The notes below the pieces were generated by a model that was not told the DNA's origin, did not search any database, and was given only the letters and a program-made list of their open reading frames with translations. A stretch of DNA of 64,000 bases from Pteria penguin (lineage: Eukaryota > Mollusca > Bivalvia > Pterioida > Pteriidae): assembly GCA_035048485.1 (NCBI GenBank), contig CM068590.1:17968774-18032773 (forward strand). The letters are read 5' to 3'. The position numbers were made by a program, and so were the translations under genes. Of the stretch, positions 11,201 through 22,244 are shown in pieces. Each line of letters opens with the position of its first letter. Within the stretch, counting starts at the first letter, position 1.

Positions 11201-11672
11201 CTTATCTTCCTTTTCTACATTTAATTTCTTCGTACTAATTTACTCCATGCTGTGACTTATCTTTACTAAGTTTTAGTTTAACTCAACTATTTCCTTGTAC
11301 TTCTAAAACTGAAACAAGATATTTGGCATCTTCAAATATTCAGTATCTTAAATATTTTCTTTCACAATTGGGAAAATAAAGTAGATGGTATTTGATGTTA
11401 AAAGGAAAAACATTTCTATGGCTCTACAAATTTTTTTTTTCTTGTGGAGGGGGAACACAAGTGATAAGCAGAAATGTTGAAAAGGGTAAGGTTTTTTGAG
11501 TACCAAAAAATGAAAAATACAGTAATATTATGAGTGAGTGTAAAGTCTAAACTCTGTAAGCAATTTAAATACAGAACTAATACATGTTAATGTCAGATCT
11601 CGATATATATATACAAATATATATCAAATGATTTCTACTTCACTAGAAGATATGTATGAAACTTTGCAATGT
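8219..11672. other. AT-rich non-coding stretch downstream of cofilin exon 2
   Basis: This 3.4 kb holds no recognisable exon or common repeat except an inverted repeat at 9868-9988. Part of it must be the 3' UTR of the minus-strand cofilin gene, which ends at 11673; I could not choose a polyadenylation signal. A short hydrophobic plus-strand frame (11108-11224) is antisense to that UTR and not convincing. Confidence 0.5.
9868..9988. repeat. Inverted repeat / small foldback element
   Basis: Arms of about 55 bp share GAAATATT, AATAAGAAT and AATTGAAA segments and meet at AATGACTACTTAGTAGTCATT (9914-9934), which is almost self-complementary. No coding content. Confidence 0.6.
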
Positions 11673-11829
11673 TTAATGCTTTTGAAGTTCTATTTGTAAT
11701 AATTCTTTATTCAGGTCATCTGCATCGTGCAGTTCCTTTTCTAAACCCACACCAATTAATTTGCTCTTCAAGGCACTCTTTGAAGAAGCATACAACATCT
11801 TGTCTTTAATTGAGGATGAATCTGGAGTC
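11673..11829 (-). CDS. CFL: ADF/cofilin, exon 2 (terminal)
   Basis: The minus-strand acceptor TTTATTTACAG ends at 11830, and the exon completes the Trp codon opened by exon 1. It reads TPDSSSIKDKMLYASSKSAL, then KSKLIGVG and an acidic tail, to TAA at 11675-11673 (51 codons plus stop). MLYASSKSALK is the long actin-binding helix signature of ADF/cofilin (KM.YASSK.A.KKK in vertebrates). Residues run from Trp100 to His151 in the spliced product. The tail after the helix is shorter than in vertebrate cofilins and lacks their extra C-terminal segment, as is usual for invertebrate ADFs. The exon has no internal Met-initiated long frame, so it is easily missed. Confidence 0.93.
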
Positions 11830-11860
11830 CTGTAAATAAAAACGAAAAGTAGGTATTGTC

Positions 11861-12145
11861 ATGATTGATTGATTGATTATTGTTTTATGTCACTTCACAG
11901 TTATTTCATGTACATGTTGACGGCATCTGTCTGGTGCATTGCATACACGTACAAATCTAAACCTTTGCATCAGACCCATCCGAAGAAGTGAGGAATTTTT
12001 AACGTGCCACACCTACCGTGACGTGGGACCTCGGTTTTTACTGTTTCATCCGAAAAACAGAACACTGATGCGCTAAGGGCGGGGGTCAAACCCGGGACCT
12101 TTCAATCACAAGCCGAGCACCCTATCCACTAGGCCACACCGGCTT
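11861..12145 (-). mobile_element. V-SINE (RUDI-like), with 9 bp target-site duplication
   Basis: Read on the minus strand it has a tRNA-like head, a central domain with CCGAGGTCCCACGTCACGG and CGTTAAAAATTCCTC, and an ATCA-repeat tail. These are hallmarks of the V-SINE superfamily known from fish and molluscs. GGTATTGTC directly flanks both ends (11852-11860 and 12146-12154), marking a retroposition event. Confidence 0.88.
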
Positions 12146-12690
12146 GGTATTGTCTAAATTTCTCATGAGGATTTCATGTATGCACATATAATACAAAGCA
12201 CGAAACATCAATGCTTATCTCTTAGGCTTACTTTTGAAATTTGATAAGTTATTACCAATGTTTAAGTTTTCTTGCTACAGACATATGAATCAATCACTAA
12301 ATCATGCATATGCCCCTGAATTTCCAAATCGCTGGGCATAAAAATGAATGAGTTTTAAAAACTTGAAGTTCAAAATTAAAACATTAAGAAAAATGTTAAC
12401 CAAGAACAAGATCTTTGTAAATATAATAAAGAAGAAATTCAGTTTATCATTTTAGTTGCTCTTGTTTAAGCTCCCGTCTAAAGCATGGTGCCAGCCTCCT
12501 GATTTTGTCCTACAAAGCAGAATCAGAATCAGACGGGTCTTTACGTGCCAACTGAACACCTACCATAACAAAGAGCTTCCATTTATACATTAAACTCATT
12601 TTTTATACAGACAGATAAGGTAGAAGACAAGAAATTACTACAAACACTTTCTATTCAACTGGATGAAGAGCAGTTCCCAGATAAGACTAT

Positions 12691-13149
12691 TGTCCGCGCC
12701 ACTCACTTTGTAAACGGAAAAAATCTGGATTTTCACTTATTTATCTTTAAAATAGTTTTACAAAATTAATATCAATCGACAGATCTTGTTTAGTCGTAAC
12801 TTTTGGTGTATGTTATATGTTTCTACGAAGAAGCATTCATATTTTATAGGGAAAAATCATTTTAGATAGGGCGTTTTCTATGTTAATTTTGACGTGATGT
12901 CGTCGATGTTTAACATTGAGTCTATGGGAAACTTGGCGACATCACGTAAAAATTTAACATGGAAATCACCCTATCTAAAATTGATTTTTTTCTATAAAAT
13001 ATGAACGCTTCTTCATACAAACACATAGCATACACCAAAAGTTGCGACTTAACAAGGTCTATTAAATGGTTTTGCCTTTTTGAAATTATTCTGAAGATGA
13101 ATAACTGAAAATCCAGATTTTCCAGTTTCCAGAGTGAGTGGCACAGACA
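12691..13149 (-). mobile_element. 450 bp foldback element, copy B
   Basis: Same family as 7767-8218 but inverted: the left arm here matches the complement of the right arm there (for example TATCAATCGACAGATCTTG). Ends TGTCCGCGCCACTCAC and GTGAGTGGCACAGACA. Lies in the cofilin intron. Confidence 0.85.
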
Positions 13150-13387
13150 GTAGCTCCTGGTTTGTTTGTTATTTTGGCTTTTGAAACTGAATTTTACAAG
13201 ATTTTTTCATGTGACTGTTTGCAATGAATTGGGCATCTATCAGTACATATGAAAATTTCAAAAATTCCGATTTTGAATGCTCCTATTCCTAATAACATAG
13301 TACATAAAGCCACTTAATACTGGTCCTTGACCAGTACAATTATTCAAATTATTGTATTAGATGTAAATCTCATTACACATTTTGTGA

Positions 13388-13670
13388 TAGACAGATATCA
13401 ACCCATATACCTCGATGGTGACAGCATTGGTCTTAATAGCGCAAGGTTCTGGGTTCGATTCAAGGTTTCAGTCACATCTTTTTCTCTTGCCTGTTACAAT
13501 ACATTTGGGTTATTGCGCGTTTTGAATATCTGGGTTAAAAACTTCTCACAGCGGAGAATTTTGACAGACAGGTACCAACCCGGATACCTCAAGGGTGAGA
13601 GCGTCTGCTTTGATAGCAGAAGGTTCTGGGTTTGATTCCCTGGTCCAGCCACATCTTTTTTCTTTAGCCA
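13388..13670 (+). mobile_element. tRNA-like SINE family 3, tandem dimer
   Basis: Two head-to-tail units (from about 13388 and 13563) each carry an A-box-like segment (GATACCTC.A.GGTGA), AAGGTTCTGGGTT(C/T)GATTC as B box, and AGCCACATC or AGTCACATC. They resemble the better-preserved dimer at 28896-29215, which is in the other orientation. Confidence 0.65.
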
Positions 13671-13860
13671 GTTACCTTTTAAATGCCAAAACGGAGACTG
13701 CCAAAATCACAATGAAAAAAGAAATATTTTACCATAGTTAATGAAATAATCTAATTCATTGACAGCATTACCAAAACACGAAATTAACACCCAAGCGCTG
13801 AATTTACAAGCATTCCTCCTGGATTCACATCATATGGATATGATACATGTAAGCTTCAAC

Positions 13861-13968
13861 ATTTCGCCCTTCCAAATCATTGTTTCTATTGGTTGTTTAT
13901 GCACCCATACACTACCAATAGAAACAACATAAATATCCAATAGTCTAAACGAGTGGGAAGGGCGAAAT
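13861..13968. mobile_element. 108 bp palindromic MITE
   Basis: Ends ATTTCGCCCTTCC and GGAAGGGCGAAAT are inverted repeats. An inner inverted pair, GTTTCTATTGGT and ACCAATAGAAAC, lies around the centre. Non-autonomous element within the cofilin intron. Confidence 0.75.
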
Positions 13969-14018
13969 AAAATCAGTAAATTGCTTATCAAAACATCGTC
14001 ATTATATAAACAGTAAGA

Positions 14019-14285
14019 TTGATTGATGTTTTACATCACACCACAAATATTTCACGTATATGGTGACGGCATCTGCCTGCTGCGGGGCATACATATTTTG
14101 ACCTTTGCAATGGACCCACCCGAAGCAATGAGGGATCTTTAACGAGCCATGCATACCACAACACTGGGCCTCGGTTTTTACTGTCTCTTCCGAAAGACAT
14201 GACACCGGCATGACCAGAGCGGGACTCGAACCCCGGCCTCCCGATCAGGAGTCCGACGCATTACCACTAGGTCATGCTGGCTTAT
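14019..14285 (-). mobile_element. V-SINE (RUDI-like) with 9 bp target-site duplication
   Basis: The minus strand reads a GCCAGCATGACCTAGTGG head, B-box GGTTCGAGTCC, V-domain and ATCA tail. ACAGTAAGA flanks both sides (14010-14018, 14288-14296). The open frame at 14002-14211 is only this SINE translated. Confidence 0.88.
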
Positions 14286-15525
14286 GTACAGTAAGAGTAT
14301 GACATATAGATCTGCAGTTTGTAGGACTAGGACTGAATCCAGACACCTCCCTCACACTGATACAACAGTAGCGATACAATGATTTCTTTTATACAAAGCA
14401 ATACTTCTTAAAATTGTACAAAAGCTTGGTCCAAAAGCTTGATCCAACTTTAACCAGGCCCATTACGTACAAATGAAGTTTCATAGAAACGTCATTGGGA
14501 CAGGTACATATACATTAACTTTTTTCAAGTCAGCATATATCAATCCTTTTGTATAGAATCAAGGTACATATATTTAATGTATTACATTCTAAAATATAAA
14601 CAGAAACTTGTAGACCACATTTCATTTATGCTATTACCAGTAAATCACTACCTTATTGTGGATTAGATGCTAAGTTGTTCACGTATTAAAGATAATTTAT
14701 CTGACATCAGTTGGAATCATATATAGAGAGTTTATAATGATATATTTTGATTTCAAGTTTTAAAGTTCCATTTACATTTCTGAGAGATTGTTTTCTTTTT
14801 GTACGCAGAATTTCCTCTGATAAAATTAAAATGTCTCAAATAATATAAATATGCCATCATTGGAGAAGTGTCAAAGAAATTAAAGATATTTGCTTATTTC
14901 AAACTGATAGTGATAATGAAAATTACACAGTAAAGATTATTTAAAATGAAATCACTTTAATTTTATCGTATTGCCGAATCAAGGATCATTGTTTACATGT
15001 CCTTGGCCGAATCGAATGTAAATTCAGACAAATATATGGAATACGGCAGAATCCAAAGAAAATATGGAGTAGAATCGAAATCGTGATGAACTGTCTCAGC
15101 CCTAACAATTTGTCATCTTTTTATCTCAAGACATCAATATTTTTTACTAACCAGTTTAGCTATTTCAAAATCAAATTATAGTTGATCTATTCCAAGTAAA
15201 TTTTGGTCGCCTTAAGCATTGGGTTAGCGAGTTTTCACAAATACTGGGTCCCCTCTGAGATCGACACAGAAAACTCACGATTATTAATTAACATAAAACT
15301 ACAATGAAGTATTGGTAATTTGAAGTCTTTTCGGTTCCGCTACTTCCGGTTGCACTTTTATCGTCTTTTAATTAGCAAAGTTTTAATTTGATAGGATTGA
15401 TATTACTCAAAACTTACTTACCACTGGGTAAGAGATAAAAAGCTTTTCAGTTACCCGACCCCTTTTTTCATTTACCATGGGTAACATGTAATCAGTAATG
15501 GTATTTCTAGAACACTGTAATAATA

Positions 15526-15714
15526 AACCACTTGCCGATCTTGACAATAACTGTTTTTTTGTCAAAACTTATACCTTTTGGACCAAAATTGGCATTGTTT
15601 TTCTTTGTGACGTTACAATAAATTTGCCATGTATTATGACGTCACTATGAAAAACAATGCTAAAAGGTGTTAGCTCGGACAAATACAGCCATTACCAAGA
15701 TCAGCAAGTGGTCT
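15526..15714. mobile_element. 190 bp palindromic MITE (CACTTGCCGATC family), copy 1
   Basis: Arms start ACCACTTGCCGATCTTG and run inwards for more than 60 bp, including (AG)TTAGCTCGGACAAA on the right. The centre contains TATGACGTCACTATG. A second copy is at 32072-32253. Confidence 0.75.
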
Positions 15715-15720
15715 ATAGAC

Positions 15721-16150
15721 CTTTTCACTTTAACTGCGGTCTAACAATTTGTATATGCACAATAATAGCCCTTCCGGGAGCACTGTTCAGTATGTTCAAA
15801 TTTTGTAGCTAACTTCAGTGAACACAAACCTTCATGCCAATTATGGAGTTCCATAGGACATTCGGTCCTATGAGGAGAAACATTTCATAGGACCGTAATT
15901 AATTTTTGTTTGACCGAATGAAAATAAAGACACTCAGATCAGAATAGTGTAAGTGCTTTGGAGACTTGGAGTATATATAGTATCAGTTGAACCAACACCA
16001 GACAGGACGATCCGGTCCGGCGCGAAACTACATCAATCGGACATTTAAATATTGTCCAACGGGTCCGAAGACTTTATTTGGCAGACACTGTAACCTCCCA
16101 GAAGGCTATTGTGCATATACAAATTGTAAGACTACAGTTATCGTGAAAAG
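15721..16150. mobile_element. 430 bp MITE with about 65 bp TIRs, abutting cofilin exon 1
   Basis: The left arm CTTTTCACTTTAACTGCGG and right arm (complement CTTTTCACGATAACTGTAG) continue through ACAATTTGTATATGCACAAT. It ends 87 bp from the splice donor of cofilin exon 1. The open frame at 15987-16175 is inside it and not coding. Confidence 0.75.
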
Positions 16151-16237
16151 CTCTATTGAAATGCCTTCAAATTAACAACGTCATGTTAATAATATCAAAT
16201 AATAATAGTTAATACCAAAAAAAAAACCCTCTCTTAC

Positions 16238-16536
16238 CACAGGATCAATACAATTTTCTGATTGAAACTTCCATTTACAGTAACGTACTCCATATCATAG
16301 AGTGCGTAACGACAAGAGTCTCTTGGAAGTTCGCTCTTGAATAAATCGAAATAGTCGCACTCATCCCCTTCTTTTGGTTTCTCAACCTTTCTAATGACAC
16401 TTATCGATCTTTTCTTACTATCAGCACTGGCTGGCGGGGGAATGTCCATGATTATATATTTATAGGATTTTCCAGTCTTCATATCTTCGTAAGCTTTCAC
16501 TACATCGTCTCCAACACTAACTCCTGACATACTCAT
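16238..16536 (-). CDS. CFL: ADF/cofilin, exon 1
   Basis: Encodes 99 codons plus two bases of an actin-depolymerising factor, which binds ADP-actin, severs and depolymerises filaments in the cytoplasm. The start MSMSGVSVGDDVVKAYEDMK matches the ADF-H N-terminus. Ser4, just before GVSV, aligns with the Ser3 that LIM kinases phosphorylate to switch off vertebrate cofilin. CRYALYD (residues 75-81) is a family signature. The exon ends in LILW before the donor TG|GTAAGA (16237-16232), and exon 2 completes Trp100. The spliced product is 151 aa, normal for invertebrate ADFs. The ATG has a good context (AAAATGA). Vertebrate cofilin genes usually have an intron right after the ATG; none is present here. 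Paralogue status cannot be judged. Confidence 0.93.
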
Positions 16537-17482
16537 TTTGACGGTTTTAGGGGGGTTTACCGGCTTCCTCTGTGTTAAGTTACCTCACGCAAGGTTTCTT
16601 TCGTCTACACAAGCTTGACCTCGCGAGATATGGATTCCAAGCGAGATTTTCTAGAAAGAACCGAAAGGGAGGAAAAGCCTGATTCCGATTAAATGTAAAT
16701 GACTGCATATTGTAAAACACGATTGTATATATACCCATTTCTTACTAATCGAAATAAGTCATACTTATTTTTAATATACAGAGAAATATGATAGCAAAAT
16801 GACATCACAGAAAAATATTGACACTGCGTATCCCCGTCGGACTTTTGAGAACTATGTCTCCGTATTAGGTAATGTGAGTCACAGCCTTTCACGCAAGCAG
16901 AACTGTGGAAAACGGAGTGATTTTTCCCGTTTGAATACTGAGTAATTTCCGAAAATTGACATACATTTTTGTTTAATTGATGTTTTACGTTGCTTTTTAC
17001 ATTTTTTCCCAGTCCATTTGTGATATTCATGTTGAATTTTGAAGATGGATGAACAGCTCAACTTCAGTGAAAAACTGCAGTCATTGTTGCAAACATATAT
17101 ACTTAACATTTAAAATTTACTATTAACACATAAATAATTAGATCTAATGTAATTATTTTAAAATCACAATTCCATTGTAGGTCTAGACTCTTTGACGATT
17201 ATTGCCGGCCGGCGCATTTTAACCGTTGGTAAAATCATCGCTCAGTTCTAGCAAAATGACGTCAAAGACAAATATTTTTTATATGCCCGCATTAAAATGT
17301 CGCTGTCGTCTCACTTGAAGTTGTGCACCTTGATTTTAAAGTCTGGCCCTGGGGTAGGGAAAATGAGGGAGTTAAAAAAAAACACACACACACACACAAC
17401 CAAAAAACAATTAAACAACTGGTCTGCGCTTCCACTTAACCAGAAAGAAGCGGATGATCTGGTGGTGGTATATGAAAGAGTC
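16537..17482. other. Upstream region of the cofilin gene
   Basis: About 16540-16680 is relatively GC-rich with CTCGCGAG and should contain the cofilin promoter and 5' UTR. Beyond it is AT-rich sequence with two short minus-strand frames (16689-17109) that I do not consider genes, and an isolated TGACGTCA near 17257. Confidence 0.4.
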
Positions 17483-18130
17483 CATGCCAGATCCAGATTT
17501 TTTTGTCAGAGGGGGTCCAACCCAAAAAGGTAAATTTTTCTCTTAGACGAGGGGGGGGGGGGGGGGGTTCCAACCCCAAAAATGCCCAAATGCCCAAATA
17601 TTACCTTTTTTTTGGTAAAATTTTTGGATTCCAGGGGGGGGGGGGGGGGAGACCCCCCTAACCCCCCCCCTCTGTATCCGCGCATGGAGTCTATCGTAAA
17701 GTTCTGTAAATGGGTGATAAACTTATGTCTGGCCCGTGGGCTAGGAAAAAAGGGCGGGTGTAAGAAAAATAATAATAGATAAAATAAAAGGCTTGTCCGC
17801 CAGGCTTCTCATACTCGGCACTAAAAAGATGCGGACGATCTTATGGTGGCATAAGAAAGGTCTCACCTGAAGTCTAGCTCCTGGGATGGAGGAAAATGGA
17901 CAATGAAAATGTCTGTGCGTCCTCTCTTTATAAGTGAAAAGTACATGGCTTTAAAGGGTCTAACACGAAGTTTTGCACTTGATTTTAAACTTTAGTCCGG
18001 CCCCTGGGGTAGGAAATTTTCGAATCATTTCAACATGCGATTCCAACGCCTATGTAGGTAACGTGAAAGTCTATACCGTGATGTGGGGAATCGATTTACG
18101 TACACTGTCTCGTCCGAAGGACGGATTTGG
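17300..18130. repeat. Degenerate tandem repeat around CTGGCCCTGGGGTAGG
   Basis: The phrase appears, diverged, near 17340, 17730 and 17990, with shared flanks such as TGCAC(C)TTGATTTTAAA, implying an old local duplication interrupted by the MITE at 17483-17686. A related phrase precedes the 53 bp array near 44725. Confidence 0.45.
17483..17686 (+). mobile_element. GGATCCAG-type MITE
   Basis: Ends CATGCCAGATCCAG and TGTATCCGCGCATG, with GAGTC directly outside both ends as a 5 bp duplication. The interior has runs of 16-17 G and is clearly related to 2500-2701. Confidence 0.75.
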
Positions 18131-18319
18131 TTCAGATAAATGAACCTGGGTTTTCGATTTTTTGTGTCAGATTTTACTTTGTACATGTAATTCAACCATA
18201 TAATTGAATGAATTTAAGATAAAGTACGATCACTCAGTAGATTATTCTTATCAAAATTACATATAAGCAATATTTAAATCATTTTATTAAAAAAAAAATA
18301 AACAAACAAACAAACAAAC

Positions 18320-19432
18320 CAAGAGCAACGCCTGGCTTAATATGCCCGTCGCTTTCTTTGGACGGGATCAATGTGAACGTATGGTTTTATTACCCCCATA
18401 CTTGGGTCTCTGGTAATACTTTTATGGAATATTGAAATCCAAAAAGAAGGATCCAAGTCCCATAACTATGTAACAACAAAACGGAATTTGCTTAAGAGAT
18501 GGCTTCCCCTACACTATTTAAGCATTCTGTATAAGTTTCATAAAAACAACTCAACTGATGTTTACTTAAGTTATCGCGTTACATAGCCATGGCATCTTAT
18601 CATAGTAAAAAAAGCCGGCGTGGCCTAGTGGTATCGCGTCGGACTCCTGATCGGGAGGCCGGGGTTCGAGTCCCGCTCTGGTCATTCCGGTGTCATGTCT
18701 TTCGAATGAGACAGTAAAAACCGAGGCCCAGTGTCGTGGTATGCATGGCACGTTAAAGATCCCTCACTGCTTCGGGTGGGTCCGTTGCAAAGGTCAAAAT
18801 TTGTATGCCCCGCATCAGACAGATGCCGTCACCATATACGTGAAATATTCGTGGTGTGACGTAAAACAAAAATCAATCAATCAATTAAATATCATATTAA
18901 AAATAAAATCCAAGTTCCATAACTCCGTAACAACAGAACAGAATATGCTCAAAATCGAATAGCCGCTTCCCCTACCCTGTTTGGGCATTCTGTACGGGTT
19001 TCATGAAAAACAATTAACGATTACTAAAGTTATTGCGTTCCGTAGCATCTTATTACAGCAAAAATAAAATCCAAGTTTCATAATTCCAGAACGACAAAAT
19101 GGAATTTGCTCAAAATCGAGGGGCGGCTTCTCCTACATTATCTAAACATTCTGTATGAGTTTCATGAAAAACAGCCGACGTTTACTTAAGTTATCGCGTT
19201 CCATGGCAACTTTTCATAGTAAAAAGAAAATCCAAGTCGCATATAAAACTCCGGAACGACAAAACGGAATTTGCTTAAAATTGAAAGGCGCCTTCCCCTA
19301 CCCTATTTAAAGCATTCTGTATGAGTTTCATGAAAAACAACTGACGTTTACTAAAGTCATGGCGTTCCATAGCGGACAGACGGACATCGCCATACCGTAA
19401 TACGTCCCGTCTTTTGACGGGCGTATAAAAAT
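18320..19432 (+). mobile_element. GCCCGTC-ended element with a tandem-repeat core
   Basis: The left end contains ATGCCCGTCGCTTTCTTTGG and ACGGGATCAA; the right end is TACGTCCCGTCTTTTGACGG followed by GCGTATAAAAA. Each end can form a small hairpin, and the two are inverted relative to each other. The core has four head-to-tail units of about 155-170 bp (around 18436, 18905, 19063 and 19219) sharing AAAATCCAAGT, GGAATTTGCT, CTTCCCCTAC and GAGTTTCATGAAAAACA. A V-SINE sits between units 1 and 2. The plan recalls bivalve 'pearl'/Helitron-associated repeats, but the ends differ. Confidence 0.7.
18612..18890 (+). mobile_element. V-SINE (RUDI-like) with imperfect 13 bp target-site duplication
   Basis: The tRNA-like head (GCCGGCGTGGCCTAGTGG) has a perfect A box TGGCCTAGTGG and B box GGTTCGAGTCC. 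The V domain follows (GAGACAGTAAAAACCGAGG, CGTTAAAGATCCCTC), then GTGACGTAAAACAAAAATCA and an ATCA tail. ATCATAGTAAAAA (18599-18611) and ATCATATTAAAAA (18891-18903) flank it. Apart from the poly-A/ATCA tail it is not protein-coding; the frames at 18566-18962 are spurious. Confidence 0.92.
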
Positions 19433-19497
19433 GATGAATTGTCAATTGAGCCAATCAAAGCACGTATAACAGGGAAAAAGGAGATAAGTCAGATTAA

Positions 19498-19528
<31 letters not shown>

Positions 19529-21080
19529 AAAAAAAAAAAAAACCAACCCCCCAATATTCGTTCATAACACTAGTTGATTTCAAAACACTTCGTAAAACTT
19601 GATCCAATTTGCCTAACAATTTAAAAATTTTCGTCACTTCCTCTCCTTTCTAAGAAGTAGACTAATCTGGATTCATTGTTTCAAATATATTATTTCAAGA
19701 ATAGTAGGTACCCCAAGATCTCTTGGCATGGAAGTTATAGGAGAAAGTGGGATATGAAGGGCTCAGAATAGGAGCACTGCAGGTTATTTCACAAAAAATT
19801 TCTTACGAAATTATAAAGGATTTTCTTTTCCTAATTTTAACCCCAAATTTTGCAAATATGGGGAGCCTGAAATGAGAATAAATAAATTAATGATAATATT
19901 TTTCATCCCTAAAATAACAAAACATTTCATACACTGCATACTGAAATTTAAAGTAAACTTTTATCTAGGTTAGGAAGTTAGGAAAAACCATTAAAAATTT
20001 CGTAAAAATTTTACTCTGAAATGGTCTATTTGTCTTCATTTCTACTACGTCTAGCTCTGGGGTTTTTCCCACGACACAAGATATTGGTTGTCATACTGTC
20101 TTGTCCGAAAGACATCGACAAGCCGTCGATGTGATTTGACCACCGGGCCTTGTAGCCAGGGCCAAACACTCTACCGACTAAACTACGCCGGCGCTATCTG
20201 TAAGAGAAGAAATCATTGTTCAGCTTATGTCGTTTAATAGCACATACATTAGGATAGTTAACCTATGTGGTGGCGACACCTAGTGGGTACATGACTTAAA
20301 AGTGACAAATACCACGGAACACGACAAAAGAATAGCCTTCCACTCTTAGGTCTTAGAATCCTTTGCCAAATTGAGAGAAGTTGAATTTCCATACAGTTCA
20401 TGAAATATAAACAAATTTGAGAATTAATGACAAGAGCTGACAATTTTATAACAACACTTAAACAGTGGACTGAAAAGCAAAGACGAATAACCGTTAAATT
20501 ATATATGTCGGCGGCTTTATAGGGTTTTAATGTACCATTTTCCTGTAAATCAGCCAAAAGCGGGAAGGGTAGGGACATCTTGTCCCTTTCCGGTTTCTAC
20601 GCCTGACAGGATCGGTTGGGTCACAGTAACCAGTTCAAACTATCTTAATTATCAGAGATTAAATGTTAAAACGTCGTATATGTTTGTTGTCAATATTACT
20701 TCCATTTATGTACACATCTAAACGATATGTGTATAAATAGAAACTACAACAAAACAAACGTGATGTATTTAAAACTCTATTCATACATAGACATATACTG
20801 CATAGTTTCTACCTTATATGGACTGGGTATCACGGTTTTAAACACTGTCCTTATAAGACGAACAAACTTTGGATTTTAATCACCCCTTACCGCTATCATG
20901 ATTATTTTAGTACCAGGTACAGAGAGGGTCCCGTCCTATTAAAGTTTTACGAGAAGGGTTTCAACCATGTGTATTAAAAATGTACTATGCAAATTTACAA
21001 AAAAATACACGTATTATGCAAAGAGTTATTTATGCCATATCTGTTAATCTATTGCTGATAACCATGCATTATGAAATAAA
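19433..21080. other. AT-rich stretch with a decayed V-SINE
   Basis: Contains an A-rich/AAAAC tract (19497-19545) and a degraded minus-strand SINE head and V-domain piece at about 20068-20193 (GTCTTGTCCGAAAGACA, then tRNA-like CTCTACCGACTAAACTACGC). The rest, including the two short frames at 20258-20721, gives no recognisable feature. Confidence 0.45.
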
Positions 21081-21086
21081 GAGCAA

Positions 21087-21386
21087 ATGTTACGGTTTCT
21101 AATAAAGCATTGGGTCAGTGGGGCTAATATATATATATATATATATAAAGCACAAATAGATACAGTGAAACACCCGAGAGTTCAATGGACCCTGGATCTC
21201 CGAAGAAATACCTGTAGAAATAAAGACAAATTACACAAACATATAAAGCACAAAGAAACTACAGCTAACAAGGCACCCTATATTTCACTTATATTCGTTC
21301 CCCGACGGGGACTCGAACCCTCGACCTATGGTACCGATTTCTTTAAAATGTCATATAAGACTAGCTCATGTAAAGGTCTAGTTTAG
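21087..21386 (+). pseudogene. Possible LINE remnant with tRNA-like tail
   Basis: The frame contains QWTLDLRRNTCRNKDKLHKH, which resembles the basic linker (…RR..RRKDKLH.K…) after the endonuclease domain of many non-LTR retrotransposon polyproteins. It is preceded by a TA microsatellite and followed by GGGACTCGAACCCTCGACC, a minus-strand tRNA B-box-like segment. The match is short and weak. Confidence 0.3.
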
Positions 21387-22244
21387 GATTGATTATTGGA
21401 TCAAAAGGTCAATTCTTAAAATCACTTTTACCAGGGACGTATACAATACATATACGTCCCTGCTATTACTAAAAAGACATTTATCACTGCATTTCATTTG
21501 CCAGATAATAACTTGATTGATTGATTTCTTTTAAACATATAAGGCTAATTTATGTAACGGTTTAGGGTGAGATTGATTTTGGGGTAAAAAGGTCAATTCT
21601 AAGATCACTGTTACTAAAAAAAATCATCTATCACTGCATTCCTGTTGCCAGATAATAATTTGAGTTAAGAATCATTGATTTCGTTTAAATTTCATACAAC
21701 GCTAGCTTATGTATAGGTCTAGTGTGGGATAGATTTTGGGGTCAAAAGGTAAACTTTAAGGGTCACTGTTACTAAAAATAGATCAGTTGTAGACCTTTTA
21801 CTGAAAATAGTGATTCATTACTGTTTCAGTCTCCAGATGATGACTATAGATAATGATGCCAGTTATAACTGAAATGATAAATGGGCAATTAAATGCTTCA
21901 TGGCTTCTTCAATATACTGAATAAAATAAGAAAATAAAACAAAATGTGTGAAAAAGACAAAGTCATTCATTATGTTTGTCAAGAAATTATTTCTGTATTA
22001 CATTTCTTTTCAATTACATTTAAAATACAATAAAGTCAGTTACATTATAAACACCGATGTATTATATGTAACTCAAAGGAAGGAAATCTAAGACAATACT
22101 AGAAACAAGGACTTATAAGTCCTTGTTTTTATACGCCCGTCATTAGACGGGACGTATTATGTTATGGCGCTGTCCGTACGTCCATCCGTCCATCCGGGGT
22201 CATGTTTTCCGGACTTTTTTTGCCGTCTTTCAAGATATTGAGTT

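Larger units (their letters stand above)
11830..16237 (-). other. Repeat-rich intron of the cofilin gene
   Basis: This 4.4 kb intron starts GTAAGA (16237 downwards) and ends TTTACAG (11830). It contains two V-SINEs (11861-12145 and 14019-14285), a tandem tRNA-like repeat (13388-13670), and five foldback MITEs (12691-13149, 13861-13968, 15526-15714, 15721-16150, plus short pieces). The interval 14300-15520 is AT-rich with nothing recognised. No additional cofilin exon is needed, because exons 1 and 2 join in frame. Confidence 0.75.

Noticed and set aside
11042..11224. 60-codon hydrophobic plus-strand frame
   Set aside because: Antisense to the probable cofilin 3' UTR, no promoter or conserved motif; AT-rich sequence readily gives hydrophobic frames.
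18612..18690. Apparent tRNA gene with perfect A and B boxes
   Set aside because: Followed directly by the V-SINE central domain and ATCA tail and flanked by a TSD; it is a SINE head. The same applies at 38351, 28896-29215 and 61563.
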